A stretch of 48,924 bases of DNA, from contig JAHYIT010000024.1 in NCBI GenBank assembly GCA_019429205.1, positions 1 through 48,924 on the forward strand. Direction: 5' to 3'. Below, one piece after another: positions 18,401 through 26,198 of this stretch. How positions within the stretch are numbered: the stretch's first letter is position 1; each line of letters starts with the position of its first letter. The DNA is from Mariniphaga sp. (GTDB taxonomy: Bacteria; Bacteroidota; Bacteroidia; Bacteroidales; Prolixibacteraceae). Under the pieces are notes generated by a model. The model saw only the letters and a program-made list of their open reading frames with translations, did no database searches and was not told the origin of the DNA. The position numbers and the translations under genes are program-made.

Positions 18401-19044
18401 GGGTTTTCCGGATTTAAAGCGCGATCGCGGAATTCCTGCAGTGCTTTCTGATCCACAAGCGGAATTATATCTTCCATTTGAAGTGCTTCAACTTTTTGAA
18501 CTTCGTGAGAAGTGCGGAACCCATCGAAAAATGCCAGGAAAGGAACTCTTGAGTTAAGTGTGGCCAAATGTGCCACACCGGCCAAATCCATTTCTTCCTG
18601 CACCGAACCTGAGGCAAGCATTGCAAATCCTGTTTGGCGGGCAGCATAAATATCGCTGTGGTCGCCAAAAATAGAAAGGGCATGACCGGCAATTGCACGG
18701 GCGCTTACATGAAAAACCGTCGGAAGCAATTCCCCTGCAATTTTGTACATATTCGGTATCATCAGCAGTAAACCCTGCGAAGCAGTGTATGTGGTGGCCA
18801 ATGCACCCGATTGAAGTGCACCATGCACCGCTCCGGCTGCACCTCCCTCGCTCTGCATTTCAGCCAGGCGAACAGGGCGTCCAAACATGTTTTTTTTGCC
18901 AAAAGCTGCCCATTCATCAACATATTCGGCCATAGTCGATGAAGGCGTAATCGGGTAAATACAAGCAACCTCACTAAACATGTAGCTCATGTAGGCTGCG
19001 GCGTAGTTCCCGTCACACGTGATAAATTTTTTTTGTTTTGCCAT
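15490..19044 (-). CDS. nifJ: Pyruvate:ferredoxin (flavodoxin) oxidoreductase
   Basis: Single-chain PFOR that converts pyruvate and CoA to acetyl-CoA and CO2, passing electrons to ferredoxin. Domains in order: pyrimidine-binding domain with YPITPSSTMAEYVD, transketolase C-like and gamma domains, two 4Fe-4S motifs (CIQCNQCSYVCP from residue 692 and CTGCGNCVEVCP from residue 749), then the TPP domain with CAGCGETPYIK, ATGCSSIYGG and GDGWAYDIGYGGLDHV. I chose the ATG at 19044 (MAKQKKFITCDGN, 1184 residues) because a clear AAAGGAG ribosome-binding site sits just before it; the longer open frame upstream is not family-like. The DUF4143 ATPase gene ends 49 bases upstream. It indicates anaerobic or low-oxygen pyruvate oxidation. 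Confidence 0.97.
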   Translation of the reverse strand: MAKQKKFITCDGNYAAAYMSYMFSEVACIYPITPSSTMAEYVDEWAAFGKKNMFGRPVRLAEMQSEGGAAGAVHGALQSGALATTYTASQGLLLMIPNMYKIAGELLPTVFHVSARAIAGHALSIFGDHSDIYAARQTGFAMLASGSVQEEMDLAGVAHLATLNSRVPFLAFFDGFRTSHEVQKVEALQMEDIIPLVDQKALQEFRDRALNPENPVTRGTAQNPDIFFQAKESVNRFYDAVPDIVEKYMKEITKLTGREYNLFDYYGDPEAENIVIAMGSVTETIKETIDHLASQGKKVGMIAVHLFRPFSVKHFLQALPKTIKRIAVLDRAKEPGAGGEPLYLDIKSHFYGKENAPIIVGGRYGLGSKDTTPSQILSVYENLEMKEPKNDFTIGIVDDVTFKSLPPKEEIDITPKGTYQAKFYGLGSDGTVGANKNSIKIIGDATDKFCQGYFQYDSKKSGGFTCSHLRFGDKPIRSTYLVTTPDFVACHVPAYLHLYDVLKGLKKGGSFLLNSIWDEEETKNRLPDSMKKYLAENEIKFYIINGTKLGEDIGLGTRTNTIMQSAFFKITGVIPYEMAVDEMKRAIVKSYGNKGEKVVNMNFAAVEAGGKNVHKVAIPAEWKNIDVKEGNGESDRPEYIVKVVDVINGQKGDSLPVSTFVGNEDGTFPLGTAAYEKRGIAVNVPEWQAENCIQCNQCSYVCPHAAIRPFLLTDEEVEKAPEGTEARVATPSKMFNGMSFRIQVSVLDCTGCGNCVEVCPSKEKSLIMKSLDSQQDEIKRWDYMVNEISLKEKVVDKTKSVKNSQFAQPLFEFSGACAGCGETPYIKLITQLYGERMMVANATGCSSIYGGSAPSTPYCKNQDSGHGPAWGNSLFEDNAEYGFGFSEGVNAQRNRLEDIMRSALSNGASDAEKEVFQLWIDNKNDGNGSVEASAKVLEVIAGSDSSYAKDITKLKQYLVKKSIWVFGGDGWAYDIGYGGLDHVMASGEDVNVLVLDTEVYSNTGGQSSKATPVGAVAKFAASGKKIRKKDLGAMMMTYGYVYVAQVAMGANQAQYLKALREAEAYPGPSIIIAYSPCISHGLRAGMGNTQDEEKRAVESGYWSLFRFNPLLENDGKNPFQLDSKEPDWSKFQGFLNGEVRYTSLKKSFPAEADELFRAAEENAIWRHNSYKRRAAMDYSKVVEE

Positions 19045-19093
19045 TATTTTTCTCCTTTGTTTCAAAAAATTAATATTTCGTTTTGAATTGTTT

Positions 19094-20287
19094 TTAATAT
19101 AAAAAACCAAAAAGCCAGAGGGGAATTTTGTTTTTGCTTCCGGTTTCTATCATATCAGCTGCGGCAAATTGCCCCTTGGCAGGTTCTGTTTTATGCCCAC
19201 CAACCAAAAAATTCCAGGTTTCATTCACCAAAAAATCGCCATTTTCTGAACTGTTAACCGGCTGTGTGTAACCAACCTGGTTGTAAAAGAACGTATGCCG
19301 AAGATTTTCTTTTTCAATATTTTCGGGTGCAATGGCATATAACAGGTTTGTATTTTGCATATACACTTTGTCCGGCTTTTTTAATTCGTTTTCGCCTCCG
19401 TTTGCATAAAGCAACTGAATTAGTCGTGCATTTTTAAGGTAGCGAAGGTAATTCATAACCGTTGCACGCGATGTTTTTACATCAGCCGCCAATTTACTCA
19501 CATTTGGCGAAAAAGGTGTTTCTGAAGCTATGATATGCAACAGCTTTCTGAGTTTTGGTAAATATTTTAACTCAATTTGGTTAATATACGGTACATCAAT
19601 TTCCAATGCCAGGTTGATGTGTTTAAGCAGGCGGTTGGAATAAAAATTTGGATTGTCAATAAAATAAGGGAAAATACCATTCTTGAGGTATTCTCCAAAG
19701 TAGGCAAGGGGCCTTACTTTGGAAACAATTTCGCTTGCAATTTCAACGTGGTGATTCAAAATATCGGGAAATGAGTAAACCGGAAAATTGTTTTGTGTGG
19801 TATAATTTAAATATTCCCGAAATGAAAGTCCTTCCAAATGATTGACTTTAACAATCCCCTTCAAATCAGGATTATCTTCGGTTATGCGCAATACAGGCGA
19901 TGAAGTAAAAATTATTTTCAAACCGGGCAGTCTGTCGCGACATTGCCTGAGTTCTTTTGACCAGTTGGGGTATTTCTGAATTTGGTCGAGCAAAAGAATT
20001 CTTCCGCCACATTTTACAAATTCATCGGCAAATGAAATAATTGTTCGCTGGGTAAAATAAAAGTTGTTCAGATTAACATACAAAACTGAATTATCATTTG
20101 GGTATTTTTGTTTCAGGTAGTCGAGTAAAAAAGTAGTTTTGCCCACGCCCCTGAAACCTTTAATACAGATGATCTGGTCTGACCAGTCAATAGTTTTTTG
20201 CAACTCCCTCCGAAGTGTTGGGTGGGTGCTTTCCAGCAAAGTTCTATGTGTATTTTGAAAATATTCCAAGATGTAATTTTCTTGCAA
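19094..20287 (-). CDS. AAA ATPase with C-terminal DUF4143 domain
   Basis: P-loop ATPase of the AAA_14 family: Walker A GFRGVGKTTFLLDYL at about residues 44-58, Walker B-like GGRILLLDQIQKYPNW, then a winged-helix-like stretch with KTSRATVMNYLRYLKNARLIQ and a DUF4143 nuclease-like C-terminal region (LLYAIA and LRHTFFYNQV). Proteins of this class are abundant in Bacteroidota; their role is unknown, with suggestions of toxin-like or signalling activity. At 397 residues it is full length. The only suitable start is TTG at 20287; no in-frame ATG lies near the N-terminus. It is co-directional with nifJ, but a functional link is unproven. Confidence 0.9.
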   Translation of the reverse strand: MQENYILEYFQNTHRTLLESTHPTLRRELQKTIDWSDQIICIKGFRGVGKTTFLLDYLKQKYPNDNSVLYVNLNNFYFTQRTIISFADEFVKCGGRILLLDQIQKYPNWSKELRQCRDRLPGLKIIFTSSPVLRITEDNPDLKGIVKVNHLEGLSFREYLNYTTQNNFPVYSFPDILNHHVEIASEIVSKVRPLAYFGEYLKNGIFPYFIDNPNFYSNRLLKHINLALEIDVPYINQIELKYLPKLRKLLHIIASETPFSPNVSKLAADVKTSRATVMNYLRYLKNARLIQLLYANGGENELKKPDKVYMQNTNLLYAIAPENIEKENLRHTFFYNQVGYTQPVNSSENGDFLVNETWNFLVGGHKTEPAKGQFAAADMIETGSKNKIPLWLFGFLY

Positions 20288-20361
20288 AAATAACAGTTTT
20301 TACCTGAAATTGTAATGTGAAGATGTCAGTAAAAAAGAATTTATGTAATTTAGATTTGATA

Positions 20362-20395
20362 AAAATAAAAAAGCAGGTTTTTGGCCTGCTTTCTT
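20362..20395 (-). terminator. Intrinsic terminator downstream of rho
   Basis: Read on the minus strand, AAGCAGG pairs with CCTGCTT (7 bp) around a 7-base loop and is followed by a T-rich run. It begins about 28 bases after the rho stop codon and separates rho from the DUF4143 gene. Confidence 0.75.
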
Positions 20396-20418
20396 TAGTT
20401 GTATATAATGTTAAGTTT

Positions 20419-22278
20419 TTATCCGTCGTTCATGGAGGCCAGAAATTCTGCAATTGAATTGGAACGCATGAGTCTTGTTCTCATAAATTCCATAGCTTCC
20501 AGTGAATTCATGTCTCCAAGGTAATGGCGCAATACCCAAAGTCTGTCGAGAAGTTCTTTTTTGATAAGCAAATCTTCGCGACGTGTGCTCGATGCCGGAA
20601 TATCCACTGAAGGGAAAATTCGTTTGTTCGAGAGTTTCCGGTCGAGTTGCAACTCCATATTACCTGTTCCTTTAAATTCTTCAAAAATAACGTCATCCAT
20701 TTTCGAACCTGTATCGGTTAGCGCTGTGGCCAGGATGGTAAGTGAACCACCTTCTTCAATGTTACGTGCAGCCCCAAAAAACCTTTTTGGTTTGTGCAGG
20801 GCGTTTGCATCAACACCACCGGAAAGAACTTTTCCTGAGGCTGGCTGCACTGTATTGTAAGCGCGCGCTAATCGTGTAATAGAGTCGAGTAAAATAACCA
20901 CATCATGTCCGCATTCAACCAGTCGTTTTGCTTTTTCCAGCACAATGTTGGCCACTTTAACATGTTTGTCGGCCGGTTCATCAAAAGTTGAGGCAACTAC
21001 TTCTGCATTAACATTCCGTGCCATATCTGTAACTTCTTCAGGGCGCTCATCAATCAGCAAAACAATCATGTAAACTTCCGGGTTGTTGGCTGCAATGGCA
21101 TTTGCAATTTCCTTCAGCAAAACGGTTTTACCGGTTTTGGGTTGTGCCACTATTAAACCGCGCTGGCCTTTTCCAATAGGGGCAAACATATCAACCACCC
21201 TGGTTGAAATATTATCATGTCCGTTTCCGGTTAGTTCAAATTTTTCTTCGGGGAAAAGGGGTGTCAGGTGGTCGAAAGGTACCCTGTCGCGAATGTATTG
21301 CGGGCTTCTTCCGTTAATTTCCAAAACTTTAATAAGCGGAAAATATTTTTCTCCCTCTTTTGGTGGTCTTATGGTGCCGGTAACTGTATCTCCGGTTTTT
21401 AACCCAAACAGTTTTATTTGCGATTGCGAAACATATACATCATCGGGCGAGTTCAGGTAATTGAAATCTGATGAACGAAGAAATCCGTAACCGTCCTGCA
21501 ATATTTCCAAAACTCCGGTATTGGTAATTATACCGTCGAACTCGTAATATTTGCTGTTATTTCCTTTGCCTGAAGGTTGATTCCCGTTTTGTTGTTTATG
21601 CTGATACGGTTTTTGTTCCTTAAAATCTTTTTTATGGAATTTTTTCTTTTCCTGTTCTTTATTGTTTTGTGGCAGGTTTTCTTCCTGGGCAGTTTTTTGT
21701 TCAGCTTGTTCAGCTTTTTTTATCACCGGTTTTTGATTCTCTTTTATTTCCTCCCGGTGTTTTGCAACAGATGTTTCTGCCTTTTCTTTTTCAGGTTGTT
21801 GAGCTTCCTGGCTTTTGGGTTTGTCGTCGGTTTTTGCATTTTTCGACTTTTCGCTGTACCCCTTAATAATGGCTTTTATCTGGTCCTGGCGAGTTTCAAT
21901 CGAATTATCATTATCATCAGGTTTTTTCCCCTTCGCCTCAATGCGTTCAGTTTTTGTTACCGGCTCAACCCTGTCGCGGCGTGGTCTCCTGCCGCGGCGA
22001 TCATCTTTGTCTTTTTGATTCTCACTGTCCTTTGGAGTATCTTGTTTTTTTCGCAAAAAATTCTTGAATGTAGAACGTTCTTCCTTTTTCTGATCGGTTT
22101 GATCTTTCGGATTATCTTTTTTTACTTTTTTTTCTGCTTCCTGAACGGCTTGCGTATCAAGAATCTTATATATCAGATCCTGCTTTTTGAAAGATTCTAC
22201 ACGTTTGATGTTTAGTCCCTTTGCTATATCACGCAATTCAGGGACGAGCTTTTTATTCAATTCTAAAATGTCGTACAT
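20419..22278 (-). CDS. rho: Transcription termination factor Rho with long disordered insertion
   Basis: Hexameric RNA helicase that ends transcription at Rho-dependent sites. The N-terminal helical Rho_N segment covers residues 1-45. A very charged, repeat-poor region of about 200 residues (46-243) follows, rich in Lys, Glu, Gln and Asp and including [10 protein letters not shown]. The RNA-binding cold-shock-like domain starts at [15 protein letters not shown] and shows GYGFLRS. The RecA-like motor has Walker [15 protein letters not shown] at about 377-390, [12 protein letters not shown]-type sequence and the Q/R-loop region. Long insertions of this type are known in Bacteroidota Rho and have been linked to condensate formation in Bacteroides thetaiotaomicron. 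At 619 residues it is much longer than the 419-residue E. coli protein. Confidence 0.97.
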   Translation of the reverse strand: MYDILELNKKLVPELRDIAKGLNIKRVESFKKQDLIYKILDTQAVQEAEKKVKKDNPKDQTDQKKEERSTFKNFLRKKQDTPKDSENQKDKDDRRGRRPRRDRVEPVTKTERIEAKGKKPDDNDNSIETRQDQIKAIIKGYSEKSKNAKTDDKPKSQEAQQPEKEKAETSVAKHREEIKENQKPVIKKAEQAEQKTAQEENLPQNNKEQEKKKFHKKDFKEQKPYQHKQQNGNQPSGKGNNSKYYEFDGIITNTGVLEILQDGYGFLRSSDFNYLNSPDDVYVSQSQIKLFGLKTGDTVTGTIRPPKEGEKYFPLIKVLEINGRSPQYIRDRVPFDHLTPLFPEEKFELTGNGHDNISTRVVDMFAPIGKGQRGLIVAQPKTGKTVLLKEIANAIAANNPEVYMIVLLIDERPEEVTDMARNVNAEVVASTFDEPADKHVKVANIVLEKAKRLVECGHDVVILLDSITRLARAYNTVQPASGKVLSGGVDANALHKPKRFFGAARNIEEGGSLTILATALTDTGSKMDDVIFEEFKGTGNMELQLDRKLSNKRIFPSVDIPASSTRREDLLIKKELLDRLWVLRHYLGDMNSLEAMEFMRTRLMRSNSIAEFLASMNDG

Positions 22279-22377
22279 TGTATAAATGTTATTATTCTCT
22301 TATCCTGATTAAAATTTATTTTGATAATCTATTTGGAACAAATAAAATGGAGACGAGAAATTGTTGAAATTCGGCTG

Positions 22378-22410
22378 CAAGTATAGTAAATACTTATCAC
22401 ATTCCAAAAA
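22378..22410 (-). promoter_or_regulatory. Candidate rho promoter within the rho leader
   Basis: On the minus strand TTTTTGG (22410-22404), an 18-base spacer and TATACTTG (22385-22378) approximate the Bacteroidota TTTG/TAnnTTTG promoter with one mismatch. It would give a leader of roughly 90 bases before rho. It lies in the 341-base gene-free stretch 22279-22619 between rho and the DUF5916 gene. The rest of that stretch is AT-rich and I see no small gene or RNA fold in it. Confidence 0.4.
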
Positions 22411-22619
22411 TTCCAAATCTTTTTTTAATTCATATACCGTTTTTATGCAACTAATTTAATATTAGAACGTTTATGTCTTTCAATTTTATTTTGGAAACTG
22501 GCAATTTAGTTTCGTCAGGTTATTAACTATCGTTTTTTACGCTTACCCTGAATAAAAGTTTTGATTTTTGCAGTAAGATTTTATTAGAAAACGAACAAAA
22601 TGTGTATTTGTTTTAATTT

Positions 22620-24767
22620 TTAGAATCTGATATTGTATTTTAATTTTAACCGCAGGGCACTTTCATCCATAAAAAACGGGCCATCGGTTTTTAAGAACAA
22701 GGTATTCCAGGCGATTATTATTTCATTGCCGGGTTTTAAAATCCATTGAAAACGTGATTGCCAGCCTGCATTTTTACTGGCGTTATCATATTGCACAAAA
22801 TTATATAATGTGATGTTGGGGCTGAACAAAATGTTGGCATTTAACTGGTAAATGTTTGCTGTGAATTTTCCATCCGGAAGTTCAACGTGGTTTTGGATAA
22901 AAGACCCGCCAAGGAAAAAAGGAACAGCCACCTTCCAGTTAGCTTTCAGTATAATGTCTTCGCGTGTTCCATGGTAAAACTGTCCAAAACCGTAAGTAGC
23001 CACTCCCCATAAATTTCGGGCTCCCTTGGTTTTAAGCTCAATTTTGTGGCGCCACCATTCGTAACCTTTTTGCTCAATGGTAATACCCTGGAAAATATTA
23101 AAATCATTATAAAGAAATTCATATTGGTTCAATATGGAGTAGCTGATTTCCTCTCCTGAAAAGAAGCGAATTCCAAGCGGTTTAAGCATTATTTCACTTG
23201 ATTCGCGATTTTTACTTTCCAGATTTTGAATATAATTAAATGTAGTTCCAAACTGAAGTTGCATTATTCCCCATTTACCGGGGCGGGGGCCTAATTCCAG
23301 TTCGCCGTAGCTTTCTTTAATATTGGTACGGGGCACAAAACCCATTCCGGCAACAAAATTTTTCCCAATTTGGTGATGCCCCAGCCGGGCTTTTACCAAA
23401 TCGTTCGGATAAGAAAACTGAGCGCCCCAGGCTCCATTGCCTCCTTCCATATTCCGTGTATTCGATTTTAAACCAAACAGTGCAAGTGTAATATTTTTAT
23501 TTCCCTGAAAGGTGGAGGTGGAAAGTTTCATATCGGCGCCGGCCAGTAAGTTGGTTGAATCAGCCAGTGCATTTCCATGAGTGCCAATTATGCCAACGGA
23601 CGATTGTTTCCCCAGGTTATGGGAAATACGCATGACCGAAAAGTTTTGGTTGCCGACTTGCCGGTCGTCGTTCATGTGCAACATGCCAATATTCCAGTTT
23701 TTATGTTGCCCGGTAAGTTTTGCACCGTAATTAATCGGAATGGGTTGCCCATTTTCATCCAGCCCCATCCTACGCGAAAAAAAAGGAATAATCCGTTTTG
23801 CTGCCGGACTTTTATCGTCGCTTTCAATTCCAAACTGAAAATAATTGGCGCCGTTTAAAAAGAAATCCCGCTTTTCAGGAAAATGAAGGTTGAACCGGGT
23901 AAGATTGATCTGGCGGTCGTCCACTTCAGTTTCGGCAAAGTCGGTATTTATAGTAAGCGACGACCTTAGGCTGGGTGTAATCTGGTAAAAAAGATCGACT
24001 CCTCCGGTAAGTCTCGAATCATTTTTCCCCCCTTTTTTTGAATCGAGGCCGGTTACAAGGTAAGGCGAAATATCGAGCCCGATTCCCTGAGTTATATCTT
24101 TAATACCATCTAAAACAGCTGCGTCGGAAACCTGGAATTTATGCGTATTCAGGTTTGCCTCTGGCCAGTATGATGATTCGATATTACTTACAATATGCCG
24201 GATGTATTTAATTCCCCACTGCGCGTTCGATTTGTCGAATCCCATTGATTTAAAAGGAATGGATACCTCGGCTTCCCAACCATAATCTTTTATGCTGGCT
24301 TTCCCTGTCCATAATCCATCCCATTCTTTATTAAACACTGCCCCGTTTTCACTAATGAGCGCATCGCCAATGGACCCACGCGGGCCAATCTGAAACCAGT
24401 AACCATTGCGTTTGTCGAGGTAGGTATCTAAAATAATCTGAATCCTGTCGTCGTTTCCCAGGCTTACATCGCGGGCCATTTCCTTCGCAGTTATTTTTTT
24501 GGGATCGTCCCAGCACTTCACAGCAAAATAAATGTTGTGCTCGTCGTAACAAACCAGGAATTCGGTTTTTTGGGAAACCGGTGCCCCTAAATTGGGTTCG
24601 CGCTGGTAAAAATCGCTCACAACAAATGCTTCGTCCCAAACTTCCTCATTCACATTTCCGTCGATGTGGGGAGGGGTATCAATTTTAACGGCCTGAATTA
24701 CAGGTTGCGCAAATACTGATTGAATGGACAATACAAAGATCCAAAACAGGGAAAAACTTGTTTTCAA
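22620..24767 (-). CDS. DUF5916 protein with N-terminal CBM9-like domain, outer-membrane type
   Basis: Typical Bacteroidota DUF5916 protein. A cleavable signal peptide (SLFWIFVLSIQSVFAQ) leads to a carbohydrate-binding family 9-like domain with HIDGNVNEEVWDEAF, EFLVCYDEHNIYFAVKCWD and WEAEVSIPFKSMGFD. The C-terminal two thirds is beta-rich with alternating hydrophobic residues and ends in phenylalanine (KLKYNIRF), as expected of an outer-membrane beta-barrel. At 715 residues the length suits the family. The ligand is unknown; such proteins are often annotated as hydrolases without evidence. It is divergent from the cupin gene. Confidence 0.88.
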   Translation of the reverse strand: MKTSFSLFWIFVLSIQSVFAQPVIQAVKIDTPPHIDGNVNEEVWDEAFVVSDFYQREPNLGAPVSQKTEFLVCYDEHNIYFAVKCWDDPKKITAKEMARDVSLGNDDRIQIILDTYLDKRNGYWFQIGPRGSIGDALISENGAVFNKEWDGLWTGKASIKDYGWEAEVSIPFKSMGFDKSNAQWGIKYIRHIVSNIESSYWPEANLNTHKFQVSDAAVLDGIKDITQGIGLDISPYLVTGLDSKKGGKNDSRLTGGVDLFYQITPSLRSSLTINTDFAETEVDDRQINLTRFNLHFPEKRDFFLNGANYFQFGIESDDKSPAAKRIIPFFSRRMGLDENGQPIPINYGAKLTGQHKNWNIGMLHMNDDRQVGNQNFSVMRISHNLGKQSSVGIIGTHGNALADSTNLLAGADMKLSTSTFQGNKNITLALFGLKSNTRNMEGGNGAWGAQFSYPNDLVKARLGHHQIGKNFVAGMGFVPRTNIKESYGELELGPRPGKWGIMQLQFGTTFNYIQNLESKNRESSEIMLKPLGIRFFSGEEISYSILNQYEFLYNDFNIFQGITIEQKGYEWWRHKIELKTKGARNLWGVATYGFGQFYHGTREDIILKANWKVAVPFFLGGSFIQNHVELPDGKFTANIYQLNANILFSPNITLYNFVQYDNASKNAGWQSRFQWILKPGNEIIIAWNTLFLKTDGPFFMDESALRLKLKYNIRF

Positions 24768-24822
24768 AAGTGTTTTTTTTAAAAATGAAGGGGCTAAAAT
24801 AATAAATTCTTGGTTTCTTTTT

Positions 24823-24830
24823 TATTTTTG
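24823..24830 (+). promoter_or_regulatory. Candidate -7 element of the cupin gene
   Basis: TATTTTTG matches TAnnTTTG exactly, 15 bases before the ATG at 24846, implying a very short leader. No well-spaced -33 element is apparent. Confidence 0.3.
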
Positions 24831-24845
24831 CAGAAACGTAAAACG

Positions 24846-25112
24846 ATGAGAATAGAAATTGAACGACCTGACCAGGAAGAACTCGAAGACGCGGGTGTTT
24901 TCGACTGGCCGGTTTGGGAGCACGACGAGGATAAATTCGATTGGTACTACGATAAAACTGAACATTGCTATATTATTGAAGGCGAAGCAAACATCGTTTC
25001 AGAATTTGATACGCTTACCGTTAGACCCGGAGATTACCTGATTTTTCCGGCTGGTTTGGAATGTGTTTGGGATATTCAGTCCAAAATAAAAAAGCACCAT
25101 TCTTTCGAGTAA
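24846..25112 (+). CDS. Small cupin-domain protein
   Basis: An 88-residue protein with a single cupin barrel of the cupin_3 (DUF861, EutQ-like) type: FDWPVWEHDEDKFDWYYD, then CYIIEGEANI, the RPGDYLIFPAGLECVWDI motif and a short tail KKHHSF. The internal ATG at 24846 is chosen because it gives the family-like N-terminus MRIEIERP; the longer frame would start inside the promoter. Cytoplasmic, substrate unknown. It is convergent with the Rieske gene, with only five bases between the two stops. Confidence 0.85.
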   Translation: MRIEIERPDQEELEDAGVFDWPVWEHDEDKFDWYYDKTEHCYIIEGEANIVSEFDTLTVRPGDYLIFPAGLECVWDIQSKIKKHHSFE

Positions 25113-25117
25113 ACATT

Positions 25118-25549
25118 TTACGTAATCGTTAAAATGTCTCCTTCTTTTTTAACCGAATACGTTTTTAAATTTGTATTTGCCGGACCTTCTACCACAGAAC
25201 CAGTTAATGAAAATACCGAACCATGACACGGACAAGGCAACTGATTGTTTGTATGGGAGTATGTTACGGTGCATCCCTGGTGCGTGCAAACTTTCGACAG
25301 GGCGATGTATGAATTTTCTCCCGAGCGAATAACAATAATGTCTCCGGTGTAGGCGAAACCTCCAACTGTTTTAAGATCTGAAAAACTGGCGTTATTCAAA
25401 TCTACTTTAATTCCGTTGCCGTTTTGGTTATTGTCGGCATCGTCCATCACGTCATCTGTGCCATCGCTGCAGGAATTGAGAAACAGCGGTGCTGTAAATA
25501 ACAAACTGCCGCCAACAGCAAACTTTTGTAAAAAATCTTTTCTTTCCAT
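25118..25549 (-). CDS. Exported Rieske 2Fe-2S lipoprotein
   Basis: Rieske iron-sulfur protein. Cluster ligands are visible as C88-T-H90 and C106-x2-H109, with C93 and C108 as the usual disulfide pair (CTHQGC and CPCHGS). The N-terminus MERKDFLQKFAVGGSLLF followed by FLNSCSD looks like a Tat-type or Sec signal with a lipobox cysteine, then a short acidic linker. No membrane helix follows, so it is a soluble periplasmic or membrane-tethered redox protein and not a bc1 subunit. The broken DUF5777 gene lies immediately upstream on the same strand, a neighbourhood seen in Bacteroidota. Confidence 0.92.
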   Translation of the reverse strand: MERKDFLQKFAVGGSLLFTAPLFLNSCSDGTDDVMDDADNNQNGNGIKVDLNNASFSDLKTVGGFAYTGDIIVIRSGENSYIALSKVCTHQGCTVTYSHTNNQLPCPCHGSVFSLTGSVVEGPANTNLKTYSVKKEGDILTIT

Positions 25550-25562
25550 TTTTAGTTAATTT

Positions 25563-25934
25563 TTAATAATATTTAATTCTGAATTCTCGAATCAGGTTAA
25601 ACCCCAAAAATAATTTTCCATCACCTCAATTTCCGTGGGTGGCAGTGTAAAGTCCTTGTGTGAAAATTTGCTGCGAATTGGACAAAATCAACTGAAAGAG
25701 GTGCCCTCCTGTGTCGATGTCAACCCCCAGCGAAAAGGGGTTTGCACCCGGCAAATCATCTGTAAAAGGATGCAGGTATTCTAAATTCGCAGAAACTTTG
25801 GACGAAAGTCTTACTGACCCAGCCAAACCGGCTGTAAAAGCCGAAATATCTTTATTTTCAGTAATTGTTTTCTCCTGTGCTGTTAAAATGGTTGCAAAAA
25901 GAAGAAAAAATATTCCTGCAAAAAACACCTTCAT
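25563..25934 (-). pseudogene. Remnant of a DUF5777-family beta-barrel gene with in-frame TGA
   Basis: The first 102 codons encode a signal peptide (FFAGIFFLLFATILTAQ) joined to what looks like the C-terminal part of a DUF5777 protein: SANLEYLHPF, then NPFSLGVDIDTGGHLFQL and LSNSQQIFTQGLYTATHGN. A TGA at 25626-25628 stops it. Reading on in the same frame gives GDGKLFLGFNLIREFR up to a TAA at 25563, which matches the usual family ending (a tryptophan followed by GD...GFNISR). So a TGG to TGA change and a missing middle (families are about 280-300 residues) explain the gene. It is probably non-functional. The family comparison is from memory. Confidence 0.65.
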
Positions 25935-26081
25935 ATTTTTTTATAACTGAAACACAGGAAAATGGATTTTTGTTTTTGGTTTGTAAGAATTATTTTTTCA
26001 GAATTAATAATAATGGTTTTTTTTAGGATTTTTAAAATGATTACATAGAAATTAGGCAGAGAGGTTAAATGGAGCACTTTT

Positions 26082-26115
26082 TTTGCAGGACAATTCCATG
26101 TAAAAGTTAAATTTG
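26082..26115 (+). promoter_or_regulatory. Candidate promoter of sucA-sucB
   Basis: TTTG near 26082, a spacer of about 22 bases and an exact TAnnTTTG element, TAAATTTG at 26108-26115, lie about 83 bases before the sucA ATG. The spacer is slightly long for this promoter class. Confidence 0.35.
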
Positions 26116-26198
26116 TAAATGAATTGCGAATATTTTTATAAACATTAAAAATTTTGCGTTGTTTTTCCTAACGACTATTTGATAATATAAAATCAGCA

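Noticed and set aside
25626-25628. TGA read as selenocysteine in the DUF5777 remnant
   Set aside because: Homologues have tryptophan there and the gene also lacks its middle, so decay is the simpler explanation. I saw no convincing SECIS-like hairpin, though I could not fold it computationally.
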